From Rivularia sp. MS3 (GTDB lineage Bacteria; Cyanobacteriota; Cyanobacteriia; Cyanobacteriales; Nostocaceae), in assembly GCA_019192545.1 (NCBI GenBank), contig JAHCMI010000074.1:1-46002 (forward strand): a stretch of 46,002 nucleotides of DNA, given 5' to 3'. The translations under genes and the position numbers were made by a program. The notes beneath the pieces were generated by a model. That model had not been told where the DNA came from and did not search any database. It was given only the letters and a program-made list of their open reading frames with translations. The first letter of the stretch is position 1; each line of letters starts with the position of its first letter. Shown piece by piece: positions 34,869-43,998 of the stretch.

Positions 34869-37862
34869 ATGTCCGTACTTCTGATTAAGCAGTATCACGC
34901 AGAAGTAGATAAAATTGTGTCTTACGGTGGTTCTCGCAAGGAAACTTCTATTAGGGTTGCTTTTCAAAATCTTTTAAATGAATATTGTAAACCACGGGAA
35001 TTTAGACTTATTCCGGAATTGGATTATAAAACTGCTGATGGAAAAGTTGTTTATCCAGATGGAACTGTTAAAGATGCTTTGCGTTTGGATTGGGGTTATT
35101 GGGAGAGTAAAGATAAATACGATAATTTAGATTTAGAAATTGAGAAAAAACTGATAAAAGGTTATCCAGATAGTAACATTCTGTTTGAAGATTCTCAGAC
35201 AGCGGTGTTAATTCAGGGTGGTAATGAATCGATGCGGGTTCCGATAAAAGATGCGGATGCGTTAGATGAAATTATTACCACTTTTATCAATTATGTTCGT
35301 CCGGAAGTTAAGGATTTTCGCGAAGCTATTGAGACTTTTAAAGAGGATTTACCGACTATTTTAAAGGCTTTGCGAGATTTGATTGATAGTCAAACTCAAA
35401 CAAATTTAAATTTTCAAGAATCTATAAATAAGTTTTGGGGAATATGCAAGCAATCAATTAATCCTGAAATAGATTTATTAGATGTTCGGGAAATGATGAT
35501 TCAGCATATTTTAACAGAAGATATTTTTATCAATATTTTTAATGAATCTCAGTTTCACCGGGAAAATAATATTGCCTGCGAGTTACAAAATGTTATAGAA
35601 ACTTTCTTTAAAGGTAGCGTTAAAAGAAATACTCTAGGTACAATTGAGCGTTACTACGGAGTGATTAGAAGAACTGCTGCGAATATTTACAATCATCACG
35701 AAAAGCAGAAGTTTTTAAAAGCGCTGTATGAAAATTTTTATCAAGCCTATAATCCCAAGGCTGCTGATAGATTAGGAATTGTCTATACTCCGAATGAAAT
35801 TGTTCGGTTTATGGTGGAAAGCGTTGATTATTTAACGCACAAACATTTTGGTAAATTGTTAGCAGATAAAAACGTCGAAATTTTAGATCCAGCCACAGGC
35901 ACGGGGACGTTTGTGACTGAATTAATTGAATATTTACCGAAGGATAGTTTGGAATATAAATATAAAAATGAAATTCACTGTAATGAAGTAGCGATATTAC
36001 CTTATTATGCTGCTAATTTAAATATTGAATACACCTATAAGCAGAAGATGGGTGTTTACGAGGAGTTTGATAATATTTGTTTTGTCGATACTTTGGAGCA
36101 TACATCTTTTGAAGGCAAGCAATTAGATTTGTTTGCTATGAGTGTAGAGAATACAGAAAGAATTAAACGACAAAATGAAAGTACGATTTCGGTAATAATT
36201 GGCAATCCACCATATAATGCCAAGCAAGAAAATTTTAATGATGATAATGCAAATCGTCGCTATCCAGAAGTAGATAAACGTATCAAGCAAACCTACGTTA
36301 AAAATGGGACAGCCCAAAATCAAATTGTGCTTTACGATATGTATGTCAGATTTATGCGATGGGCATCTGACAGATTAAGCGAAAATGGTATTTTAGCTTT
36401 AATTACTAATTCATCTTTTATTGATGGTAGAACTTTTGATGGTTTTAGAAAAGTTGTTAGCCAAGAGTTTAGCGATATTTATATTATTGATTTAGGTGGA
36501 GATGTTAGAAAGAATCCTAAACTTTCAGGTACTACGCATAATATTTTTGGGATTCAAACTGGTGTATCTATTATTTTTATGGTAAAAAGGCAAAATAATA
36601 GCGCTATACCTTGCAAAATATTCTATACTCGTCGTCCAGAATTTGAAACAGCTAATGATAAATTAAGCTTTCTATCTAAATCTAAATTATCTCAGCTTCA
36701 CCTAGAACATATTACACCAGACAAAAAACACAATTGGATTAACCAAACTGATAATAATTTTGATAGTCTTTTACCTGTGATTGATAAAGATGTAAAAGCT
36801 GGCAAATCAGAAGAGGCTGTTTTTGAATTGTTTTCTAGAGGTGTTGCAACTCAACGTGATGAATGGGTTTATGATTTTTCAAAATCAGAATTAGAAAATC
36901 GAATGAAATTCTTTGTAGATATTTATGAGCGCAAACGTAGAACATCTGAAGAATTAGGTTTTGATATTAAATGGGATAGAGAGTTAAAAAAATATCTTGA
37001 AAGGGATATTAGTAAAGCATTTGATGAAAGTTCTATAGTCGAAAGTATGTATAGACCATTTATCAAAAAATATCTTTATTTTGACAAGCATTTTAATGGA
37101 ATGACTTATCAATGGTTTGATATTTTTAATCAAATCAATAATAACAACAAATATATAGCTTTTTCAGCGATAGGAAATTCTAAGCCATTTCATTGTTTAG
37201 GTAGTGATTCTGTAATTGATTTGCATCTAACTGGTGATTCTCAATGTCTCCCTCTCTACCGCTACGACGAAGAAGGAAACCGTATCGACAACATTACCGA
37301 TTGGGGATTAAAACAATTTCAAAACCATTACAAAAACACTTCAATTACCAAAGAAGATATCTTTCACTACACTTACGCTGTCTTACACAATCCCGAATAT
37401 CGTCAAAAATACGAACTCAATTTAAAACGAGAATTCCCTCGTTTACCCTTTTACGATGATTTTTATCAATGGGTTAACTGGGGGATGTTGTTGATGGATT
37501 TACATATCAATTATGAAATCGTCACACCATTACAACTGAAACGAATTGATATACCTTTAGAAAAATCTCGTTCACCCAAAGTAAAATTAAAAGCCGATAA
37601 AACCAAAGGAAGAATTATTTTAGATGATGTCACCACTCTCGAAGGTGTGCCGAAACAAGCTTGGGAATATCAACTTGGTAATCGTTCTGCTTTAGAATGG
37701 ATTTTGGATCAATATAAAGAAAAGAAAATTAAAGACGCTACCATTGCAGCAAAATTCAATAACTATCGCTTTGCTGATTATAAAGAAGAAGTAATTGAAT
37801 TATTGCAAAAAGTTTGTACGGTGAGCGTGAAAATTATGGAAATTATTCAGGAGATGTCTTAA
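34869..37862 (+). CDS. Single-chain restriction-modification enzyme (type IIG / ISP-like, N6-adenine methylase)
   Basis: 997 aa. The N-terminus carries a PD-(D/E)xK-type nuclease: D74 and E79-S80-K81 in LRLDWGYWESKD, after ELDYKTADGK. A helical region follows, then an N6-adenine methyltransferase with target-entry segment IVYTPNEIVRFMV, motif I DPATGTGTF (about 340) and catalytic NPPY (about 446-449). The last third (from about 600) is the presumed target-recognition region, ending with WEYQLGNRSALEWILDQY. No SF2 helicase motifs are seen between nuclease and methylase, so it is organised like type IIG rather than full type ISP enzymes. No other restriction or defence gene is adjacent. It would cut unmodified foreign DNA; recognition site unknown. 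Confidence 0.88.
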   Translation: MSVLLIKQYHAEVDKIVSYGGSRKETSIRVAFQNLLNEYCKPREFRLIPELDYKTADGKVVYPDGTVKDALRLDWGYWESKDKYDNLDLEIEKKLIKGYPDSNILFEDSQTAVLIQGGNESMRVPIKDADALDEIITTFINYVRPEVKDFREAIETFKEDLPTILKALRDLIDSQTQTNLNFQESINKFWGICKQSINPEIDLLDVREMMIQHILTEDIFINIFNESQFHRENNIACELQNVIETFFKGSVKRNTLGTIERYYGVIRRTAANIYNHHEKQKFLKALYENFYQAYNPKAADRLGIVYTPNEIVRFMVESVDYLTHKHFGKLLADKNVEILDPATGTGTFVTELIEYLPKDSLEYKYKNEIHCNEVAILPYYAANLNIEYTYKQKMGVYEEFDNICFVDTLEHTSFEGKQLDLFAMSVENTERIKRQNESTISVIIGNPPYNAKQENFNDDNANRRYPEVDKRIKQTYVKNGTAQNQIVLYDMYVRFMRWASDRLSENGILALITNSSFIDGRTFDGFRKVVSQEFSDIYIIDLGGDVRKNPKLSGTTHNIFGIQTGVSIIFMVKRQNNSAIPCKIFYTRRPEFETANDKLSFLSKSKLSQLHLEHITPDKKHNWINQTDNNFDSLLPVIDKDVKAGKSEEAVFELFSRGVATQRDEWVYDFSKSELENRMKFFVDIYERKRRTSEELGFDIKWDRELKKYLERDISKAFDESSIVESMYRPFIKKYLYFDKHFNGMTYQWFDIFNQINNNNKYIAFSAIGNSKPFHCLGSDSVIDLHLTGDSQCLPLYRYDEEGNRIDNITDWGLKQFQNHYKNTSITKEDIFHYTYAVLHNPEYRQKYELNLKREFPRLPFYDDFYQWVNWGMLLMDLHINYEIVTPLQLKRIDIPLEKSRSPKVKLKADKTKGRIILDDVTTLEGVPKQAWEYQLGNRSALEWILDQYKEKKIKDATIAAKFNNYRFADYKEEVIELLQKVCTVSVKIMEIIQEMS

Positions 37863-37925
37863 ATTAAATTTTTTCTACAACTTATAAGTAGTGCTTGAAG
37901 CTAAAAAAACTATTTTTAGGTTTAT

Positions 37926-37994
37926 GGTGCGTGACTGTAATTCCAAATCAGTTTGTTATGGGTGGTAAAGTTTCGTAACCGTCGCACACCCTAC
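37926..37994. repeat. Hairpin repeat, diverged copy B
   Basis: GGTGCGTGAC at the left and GTCGCACACCCTAC at the right match the arms of the 65-base element at 4356 and 45202, but the spacing is 69 bases and the loop is different. It follows the restriction-modification gene. Confidence 0.6.
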
Positions 37995-38084
37995 AAAATA
38001 AAAAATCAAATCATCTTAATTTATATTCGGAATCAATATCAGTAGTATTAAGTTCTAACTTGATAATTGTGAGTAGATTTGATT

Positions 38085-39347
38085 ATGCACGTTACTATTC
38101 TTACTCTAGGCTCTCGCGGTGACGTTCAACCTTTTATTGCTTTAGGAGTAGGTTTAAAACAAGCTGGTTATAGAGTAAAAATTGCCAGTCAAGCTACTTT
38201 TGAGTCAGATATTCGCTCTTATGATTTAGAGTTTGCTTTAATGAGCGGCAATCCCAAAGAAGGCATCGAAAGTGAAGCAGGGCAAGCAATGTTACGAACC
38301 AAAAACCCGATTGATTTTGTGCGTCGCATGGGTGATTTGCTCGAACCTATTATGGAGTCTGTATTGTTGGATTCATGGCAAGCTTGTCAGGAAACTGATG
38401 CGATTATTGGGGGAGGGTTTCCTTTTTGGGGATTTGATATTGCAGAAAAATTAGGTGTTCCTTTTTATTATGCTTATCTGACACCGAGTTATCCTACTAA
38501 AAACTTTCCTAATGCTGTTACACCACCACATTTAGAAAAGTTAGGAAGTATTTATAATCAATTTAGCTATACCTTTACGAATCTATTATTTTGGCAGTTT
38601 TTCCGCAAACCAATAAATCAATTTCGCAAATCAATTCTCAATTTACCACCGACAGGTTTTAGGCAAAATGCTTTTACAAAAATGGAAGATGCTAAAATCA
38701 ATTATCTAATTGGTTGCAGTGCTTCTGTTACTCCTAAACCGAAAGATTGGCCAAATCGAGTTCATCTTACGGGATATTGGTTTTTAGATACACCCGATAA
38801 TTTCATTCCTCCAACTGATTTAGTAAACTTTCTCGAAGCAGGCTCTCCCCCGGTTTATATTGGCTTTGGTAGCATGGCTGGTGAAGAAGCGCAAAATATA
38901 GCTGAAATTGCTTTATCAGCATTAGCAAAAACTCAGCAAAGAGGAATTTTTCTATCCGGTTGGGGTAGTATAAAAAACTCAGATTTACCCGATACAGTGT
39001 TTCAAATTGATAATATTCCCCACAGTTGGCTATTTCCGAAAATGGCTTGTATAGTCCATCATGGAGGTGCTGGAACAACTGCTGCCACCTTCCGCGCTGG
39101 GGTACCTAATGTTATTATTCCATTTTTTGGCGACCAACAATTTTGGGCTTATCAAGCCGCTAAATTAGGTGTAAGTCCACCAATCATTGATAGGAAAAAC
39201 CTGACAGTAGAAACTCTAGCTCAAGCAATTACCAACGCAGTTGAAAATCAATCTATAAGAGAAAATGCTGCTAGTTTAGGAGAAAAAATTCGTTCGGAAG
39301 ATGGTGTTAAGGAAGTTGTAGAAATTTTTAATTCCAGGAATTGGTAA
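38085..39347 (+). CDS. GT1-family glycosyltransferase (UGT/sterol-glucosyltransferase-like)
   Basis: 420 aa from ATG at 38085 (MHVTILTLGSRGDVQPF, the typical N-terminus; a TTG two codons earlier is less likely). GSRGDVQPFIALGVGLKQAG is the acceptor-side motif. The donor-binding C-terminal domain has PPVYIGFGSMAG and the PSPG-like HHGGAGTTAATFRAGVPN followed by PFFGDQQFWA. Homologues glucosylate sterols, hopanoids, macrolides or other lipids using UDP-sugars; the acceptor here is unknown. No polyketide or sterol genes lie nearby. An STRR follows its stop, and the WD40 gene is convergent with it. Confidence 0.88.
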   Translation: MHVTILTLGSRGDVQPFIALGVGLKQAGYRVKIASQATFESDIRSYDLEFALMSGNPKEGIESEAGQAMLRTKNPIDFVRRMGDLLEPIMESVLLDSWQACQETDAIIGGGFPFWGFDIAEKLGVPFYYAYLTPSYPTKNFPNAVTPPHLEKLGSIYNQFSYTFTNLLFWQFFRKPINQFRKSILNLPPTGFRQNAFTKMEDAKINYLIGCSASVTPKPKDWPNRVHLTGYWFLDTPDNFIPPTDLVNFLEAGSPPVYIGFGSMAGEEAQNIAEIALSALAKTQQRGIFLSGWGSIKNSDLPDTVFQIDNIPHSWLFPKMACIVHHGGAGTTAATFRAGVPNVIIPFFGDQQFWAYQAAKLGVSPPIIDRKNLTVETLAQAITNAVENQSIRENAASLGEKIRSEDGVKEVVEIFNSRNW

Positions 39348-39386
39348 TGGGTAATTGGTAATGGGTAATTGGCAATCGGTAATTAA
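39343..39386. repeat. STRR, GGTAATT/GGGTAAT units
   Basis: GGTAATGGGTAATTGGTAAT and continuing, beginning at the stop of the glycosyltransferase and reaching the stop of the convergent WD40 gene. The same unit occurs in frame in cobN at 15318. Confidence 0.8.
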
Positions 39387-39397
39387 ACAAAAAAATC

Positions 39398-41188
39398 TTA
39401 ACTTTTCCGCCAAATTTTCACAGTTTTATCCAAACTTCCACTTACCAAAATGTTTCCTTTCTCGGCAAAAGCTACAGCAGTTACAGTATCGGTATGCCCC
39501 GCAAAAGTACTTAATAATTCACCCGTTTCTAAATGCCATAATTTAATAGTATTATCGGCGCTGCCACTGGCTATAATTTGCTCATCTTTACTTAAAGCAA
39601 GGGTACATACTCCATCTTCATGTCCTTTGAGAGTACGAATTAATTCCCCTGTTTTTAAATGCCAGACTTTAATTGTTTTATCTTTGCTTGCACTCGCAAG
39701 AATTTTTGTGTCTTTACTCATTGCTAAGGAAGAAACTATATGAGAATGACCTGTAAGACAATGCTGTAATTCTATATCCAGACAAGATATTTCCTTGTTA
39801 GTGGATATTCTCCAGACTTTTATTTTGCGATAGCTGCCCGTAACTAAAATTTTTGCATTTTTACTAAAAACTAAAGAATGAGCGGCAGTATCTTCTAGAG
39901 AAAGCGTTACGGCAACTTGACGCTCTGTCATATCCCAAAACTGAATTTTGCGATCGTCTCCACCAGTTGCTAACATTCTACCGTCGAGTGTAAAGGCGAC
40001 GCAGCGCACCATGCCATTATGTTTATGCATGATATCAATTAAGTCTTTAGCGCCCAAATGCCACATTTTTATAGTAGAGTCAGCGCCACCACTAGCTAAA
40101 GTTTGTCCGTCAGGGCTAAAAGCTAAATAGTTGACTTCATCTACAAAGCCGGTGCGAAGCCAAGGATATTCTGATAAAGTTGCAATTGAATCGCCACTAT
40201 TTAAATCCCAAAGCTTTATTTCTCCTCGACTTCCACTGGCTATTAAAGATTGCGAAGTATCTTTATTTTGTTTATTTTGAGGTTGTAAAGCAATACAGTT
40301 AATCCCTTTGATATGTCCGACTAAAGTATGGGAACACTGCCATTCACCAGTAATACTTTGCAGGGGATGATTCGGTGAAAGAGTTGTAATTACCTTTGCT
40401 TGCTCAATATTATCAACCGATGCCGACAAATTAGGTTGATTTTTAAGTAATTTTAAATACCAAGATAATCCACTCGAATACATCAATTTACTCGGCTTCA
40501 CATAAGTATAAGAACCATTAAATTCGAGTTGATTCGTCGGCAAGAAACCCGATATTAATGCTTCTTTTTCATATCCTCTTTGTGTAGAACCTGGAAAAAA
40601 CAAGCATATAAAAAATAAAATATGATAGTTGGCTATATCTTCTTGAGTAACGCTCCAACGTACTTTATCTTTTTTTATAGCATTAAAACTTTCCGAATCA
40701 GAAACACAAACTCGGATTTTAATCTCGGGATTATTTGCAAGTGAAAAAGAAAATTTACTTTCACCTCGAAGATTACCTTCTTCATCTAAATCAATATTTT
40801 CTAAAGGCTGTTTGGGTATCTTTTTCACCAATCTACTAAAACAGCCTTTCATTATCTCATCAACAATTAACTCTCGTAAGAAATAATCTTCAGCTTGATT
40901 TTGAAAGTAGGTTACGAAAGGTATAGCCCATTCCGAATCTTCGGGATATTCTGATGGAACTGGTGGTGGATTTCTAGCTAGAATTTCTGCTTGTAAGCGA
41001 GCATTATCAAGGATTGTCTCTAACGTTTCACCCCAAAATGGCATATATTCTCGATGACAACCTTTTACATTACTTTCAAGTAAAGTAATTTCATAAGTCT
41101 TTGTTTTTTTAATTCGCTCTAGAAAGTCGGTTTGTTGAGCTTTTAGTAAGTTGATAGAGTTTACATCCATACCTTGAGGCACAATCAT
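39398..41188 (-). CDS. WD40-repeat protein with unassigned N-terminal domain
   Basis: 596 aa. The C-terminal half (about 285-596) holds seven WD40 repeats, enough for one beta propeller; good units are SLIASGSRGEIKLWDL, TLASGGADSTIKMWHL, KILASASKDKTIKVWHL, IIASGSADNTIKLWHL and ILVSGSLDKTVKIWR. The N-terminal about 270 residues do not match a domain I know. They include a charged helix start, FVTYFQNQAEDYFLRELIVDEI, and a beta-rich part FSFSLANNPEIKIRVCVSD. No kinase, caspase or NB-ARC domain is fused, unlike many cyanobacterial WD40 proteins. An in-frame ATG six codons later is also possible. It probably acts as a scaffold. Confidence 0.88.
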   Translation of the reverse strand: MIVPQGMDVNSINLLKAQQTDFLERIKKTKTYEITLLESNVKGCHREYMPFWGETLETILDNARLQAEILARNPPPVPSEYPEDSEWAIPFVTYFQNQAEDYFLRELIVDEIMKGCFSRLVKKIPKQPLENIDLDEEGNLRGESKFSFSLANNPEIKIRVCVSDSESFNAIKKDKVRWSVTQEDIANYHILFFICLFFPGSTQRGYEKEALISGFLPTNQLEFNGSYTYVKPSKLMYSSGLSWYLKLLKNQPNLSASVDNIEQAKVITTLSPNHPLQSITGEWQCSHTLVGHIKGINCIALQPQNKQNKDTSQSLIASGSRGEIKLWDLNSGDSIATLSEYPWLRTGFVDEVNYLAFSPDGQTLASGGADSTIKMWHLGAKDLIDIMHKHNGMVRCVAFTLDGRMLATGGDDRKIQFWDMTERQVAVTLSLEDTAAHSLVFSKNAKILVTGSYRKIKVWRISTNKEISCLDIELQHCLTGHSHIVSSLAMSKDTKILASASKDKTIKVWHLKTGELIRTLKGHEDGVCTLALSKDEQIIASGSADNTIKLWHLETGELLSTFAGHTDTVTAVAFAEKGNILVSGSLDKTVKIWRKS

Positions 41189-41591
41189 AAATAGTAATCG
41201 TTTATTTAAAGCAAGCCAATTGTTCCTCGTTAATCAAGTAGAAATTATCAACATCCATTAACACACCATAAATCAAAATAATTTTGTTTCTCTTTAATCG
41301 AGATAGTCGAATATAAATAACAGTTCAGCAGTTACGGTAACATAATAATGGATTTTATACGCAACCACTAAGATTTATTTTCAAATTCATAAAATTTATT
41401 CGAGATTATTTAGAGGATGTTTCAAAAGTATAGTTTTTAGCCTAATTCTGAGATTATCCCCTCTGCCACCTTCAAAAAGCGGGATTAAGGGAATCTCAAG
41501 ATTTACAAGTTTTATTTATAATCCAAACATCCTCTTAGTTATGGTGGAAATAAATTATAGCGAAACTAGAGAAATTATGTAGTTTTGTGGT
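41189..41591. other. Spacer with MITE-like element
   Basis: AT-rich spacer between two leftward genes. It contains the 124-base inverted-repeat element at 41412-41535 and otherwise shows no gene. Confidence 0.5.
41412..41535. mobile_element. MITE-like element, 124 bases
   Basis: AGAGGATGTTT at the left end and its exact complement AAACATCCTCT at the right end bound 124 non-coding bases. The interior includes CCCCTCTGCCACCTTCAAAA, reminiscent of another cyanobacterial repeat. No target-site duplication is convincing. Size and ends fit a non-autonomous transposable element. Confidence 0.5.
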
Positions 41592-41885
41592 TTATTTAGA
41601 AATTTTCTCTAAATCTTCTGTAGTGACGATTGTTTCTAACAAAGCTACTCTTTCTTCTAATTGCTTTATCTGAGAATTCTGATTTTCTCCACTCCAGACA
41701 GCAAAAGTAGCAACTGCGGCCCCTATAATTGCAGTTAGAGGTAAAATTGCACCAGTTTTTGTCACAATTACAAGAGGAATACAAATTGCTAGCATTCCCG
41801 CACTAACTCCCCAAATTACTGATGTCGCTGCGACTCTCCCAGTCTTAGGGAGTTTTTCGGAGTCTTCTTGTAACTGTTTGCTCAT
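41592..41885 (-). CDS. Small membrane protein with C-terminal coiled coil, unknown
   Basis: 97 aa. A hydrophilic head (MSKQLQEDSEKLPKTGR) is followed by two adjacent hydrophobic helices (about 21-62, GVSAGMLAICIPLVIVT and LPLTAIIGAAVATFAVW) and a heptad-like tail QIKQLEERVALLETIV. The order of helices then coiled coil suggests a membrane-attached oligomer. I do not recognise a family. It lies 112 bases downstream of the next gene on the same strand. Confidence 0.65.
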   Translation of the reverse strand: MSKQLQEDSEKLPKTGRVAATSVIWGVSAGMLAICIPLVIVTKTGAILPLTAIIGAAVATFAVWSGENQNSQIKQLEERVALLETIVTTEDLEKISK

Positions 41886-41997
41886 AATTTATTTACTACT
41901 TTAGCAGAGCAATGCTTGAAACAATGCAAAAAATATAGAGACGTAAATTCGAGTAAAACTTACGTCTCTACATTAATTATTAAAACAGATTATTAGA

Positions 41998-42291
41998 TTA
42001 TTTATCTTCTACATACATCTTTGGCTCAACCGCGAAGTTATCGAGTTTACCCGCCTCATCGATAACAAAACCATCGGTAGTACTCATTGTGCCTTCTTCT
42101 TGCTTTTCTACAGCATTAATTTCCTGCTTGTTTTCTTCTACAGGAGCGTTAGAAGGGATTTTTGCATCGGGTGGATTCACTGCGGTTGTTTGTGCTGTTT
42201 GTACCGCTTTATGATTGTTACCTGGCGCACCTTTTCCAGGCTCTGCTAAATTTGGATCTTCTGGTAAAGTTTGTTTTTCTTGGTTACTCAT
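41998..42291 (-). CDS. Small hydrophilic, disordered protein, unknown
   Basis: 97 aa, with no membrane segment. It is rich in Asn, Pro, Glu, Lys and Ala (EDPNLAEPGKGAPGNNHKA, VEENKQEINAVEKQEEG) and has a more ordered C-terminus, DGFVIDEAGKLDNFAVEPKM. Composition suggests an intrinsically disordered protein. I recall the IDEAGxLxNFAxEPKMY-type ending in other cyanobacterial hypothetical proteins but no function. It could be co-transcribed with the small membrane protein gene that follows. Confidence 0.6.
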   Translation of the reverse strand: MSNQEKQTLPEDPNLAEPGKGAPGNNHKAVQTAQTTAVNPPDAKIPSNAPVEENKQEINAVEKQEEGTMSTTDGFVIDEAGKLDNFAVEPKMYVEDK

Positions 42292-42606
42292 TTATTTACC
42301 CTCTGTTTTGCTTTAAAACACAAACAACCACTTATCGTGACGGTTTGTTATTCAAATATTTAATTATTTACAAACTTATCGCAATGTGTATTCAGGTTCG
42401 CTCTTTCTAGAGTCATATTTTACATAGTCTTTGAGGAATAGATTTTTAATTGGAAATGATTTATAAAAATTATTTATCAACTTGGTATCGTAAACAAAAC
42501 TGGTTTATGAATTATCAAAAATAATTTAGCAAGACTAAAAATTTTTCACTTTAGATAGTTTATAGAAACCAAAAAAAGATATATTGAAAATATTAGCTAC
42601 TATCCA
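42292..42606. other. Divergent intergenic region
   Basis: AT-rich region between the leftward small-protein gene and the rightward SDR gene. Promoters for both are expected; I see no repeat or operator. Confidence 0.4.
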
Positions 42607-43293
42607 ATGAATGAAATTTCTATGACTACTGGTTATATTTTTTTAGCTGGAGCAAGTCGCGGCGTTGGTAGAGAAATTGCCAATTGTTTGAGGGCACAAA
42701 ATTTACAAGTCAAAGCGCTTTTGAGAAATGAAGAGAAGCGCCACGAGTTAGAAGCAATGGGCATCAAAGTAATTTTAGGGGATGCTTTAAAGGTAGATGA
42801 TGTAGAAAGTGCAATTCTAGGTGAAGAATCGATTGATACAGTTATTAGTACTATTGGTGGAGTGCCTAAAGACAGCGAAAGGGCTGATTATTTGGGCAAT
42901 AAAAATCTGATTGATGCCGCAGCGAAAGCAGGCGTGAAAAAGTTTATTTTGATTTCCTCTATTGGTAGCGGTAACAGTGCAAATGCCATACCTCCCCAAG
43001 CCTTGGAAACCCTCAAACCCGTTTTAATAGAAAAAGAAAAAGCCGAAAAACACTTAATTGCCAGCGGATTAACTTATACAGTAATTCGTCCCGGTGGTTT
43101 AAAATCGGAACCAAGTACGGGGAACGGCATCTTAACCGAAGACCCTAAAATTGCTGGTACAATTCATCGTGCAGATGTAGCGCAATTAGTTTGTCAAAGT
43201 TTAAATTTTGAAAAAACTAACAACAAAGTTCTCTCAGCCATCGATGAAAATATGATTTACGGACAACCAGAATTTGAAAAATTAGAATTGTAA
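42607..43293 (+). CDS. NAD(P)-binding atypical SDR family oxidoreductase
   Basis: 228 aa. The N-terminal Rossmann motif is IFLAGASRGVGREIANCL, the adenine-binding Asp region is VILGDALKVDDV, and TVISTIGGVP and KKFILISSIGSG follow. The atypical SDR segment EKAEKHLIASGLTYTVIRPGGL lacks the classical YxxxK catalytic pair, so it may be a reductase-like regulator or use a different mechanism. Relatives include Ycf39/HCF173-like and NmrA-like proteins. ATG at 42607 is used; the ATG at 42622 (MTTGYIFLAG) is equally plausible. No operon partner is visible. Confidence 0.85.
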   Translation: MNEISMTTGYIFLAGASRGVGREIANCLRAQNLQVKALLRNEEKRHELEAMGIKVILGDALKVDDVESAILGEESIDTVISTIGGVPKDSERADYLGNKNLIDAAAKAGVKKFILISSIGSGNSANAIPPQALETLKPVLIEKEKAEKHLIASGLTYTVIRPGGLKSEPSTGNGILTEDPKIAGTIHRADVAQLVCQSLNFEKTNNKVLSAIDENMIYGQPEFEKLEL

Positions 43294-43296
43294 TTA

Positions 43297-43353
43297 GGCA
43301 TAGGTAACTGGTAACTGGTAACTGGTAACTGTTAACTGTTCACTGTTAACTGA
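43297..43353. repeat. STRR, GGTAACT/GTTAACT units
   Basis: Four GGTAACT units followed by GTTAACTGTTCACTGTTAAC, between convergent genes. The stop codon of the YjbQ gene (43346-43348) lies within the last unit. Confidence 0.8.
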
Positions 43354-43789
43354 TTCCAGTCACTTGACAGAATAAAGTTCTTTTTCTTGCTCCATCTAAC
43401 TCAAAAAATAATACTGATTGATAAGTTCCTAAAGCTAATTTACCATCGACAACTGGAATAACCTCGCTGCTGCTTAACATCATTGCCATTAAGTGCGAAT
43501 GGGCATTCATCGGTTCATCTGGTGGAATATTTTCTCTTAAATGCAAATCGTTGTGTAAATATTTATCTGAATCCGGCGCTAATTTCTGTAAAAAGACTTT
43601 GACATCTTGTAACAATCTTGATTCATTTTCATTGATAGCTAAAGCAGTAGTTGTATGACGAGAGAATATCAAAACTTGACCATTTTTAATCTCAGTTGAT
43701 GAAATAATAGCCTGGATTTGTGGCGTTATATTATGGATATTAATACCTTCCGTTGTTTCAATTTCTATTATTTTGTTAATTATCAGCAT
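43346..43789 (-). CDS. YjbQ / UPF0047 family protein (secondary thiamine-phosphate synthase type)
   Basis: 147 aa from ATG at 43789 (MLIINKIIEIETTEGINIHN). A TTG at 43831 would add 14 residues (KINQLPITNSQFK) encoded by STRR-type sequence, so the inner ATG is preferred. The family core is visible: VLIFSRHTTTALAINENE, LLQDVKVFLQKLAP, YLHNDLHLRENIPPDEPMNAHSH read in parts, MLSSSEVIPVVDGKLALGTYQ and FFELDGARKRT. The histidines and acidic residues form the presumed metal site. YjbQ has weak thiamine-phosphate synthase activity in E. coli; the true role is unsettled. Confidence 0.88.
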   Translation of the reverse strand: MLIINKIIEIETTEGINIHNITPQIQAIISSTEIKNGQVLIFSRHTTTALAINENESRLLQDVKVFLQKLAPDSDKYLHNDLHLRENIPPDEPMNAHSHLMAMMLSSSEVIPVVDGKLALGTYQSVLFFELDGARKRTLFCQVTGIS

Positions 43790-43848
43790 TTTGAATTGGG
43801 AATTGGTGATGGGTAGTTGGTTTATCTTCAATCACAATCTTAAACGCC

Positions 43849-43865
43849 GGGGAATGAAATTCCCC
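43849..43865. repeat. Hairpin GGGGAAT-GAA-ATTCCCC
   Basis: Seven-base perfect stem inside AACGCCGGGGAATGAAATTC and following CCCCGTCTAATAGC. This phrase recurs widely in Nostoc-type genomes as I recall, possibly as an insertion-sequence end or MITE. AGTC/GACT just downstream could form a second small stem. Confidence 0.55.
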
Positions 43866-43998
43866 GTCTAATAGCAAAAGTCCATTAAAAAGACTAAGAA
43901 TGATTTAAGAAAAAATACAAGTATTTTCACTTATTCGCTTTTCAGTTTAGTCAATTATCTATATCCGAAAAAATTATTCTATTCTTGACTCCTAACTT

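Noticed and set aside
34869-37862. Prophage or integrative element around the restriction-modification gene
   Set aside because: No integrase, attachment-site duplication, phage structural gene or adjacent tRNA is seen.
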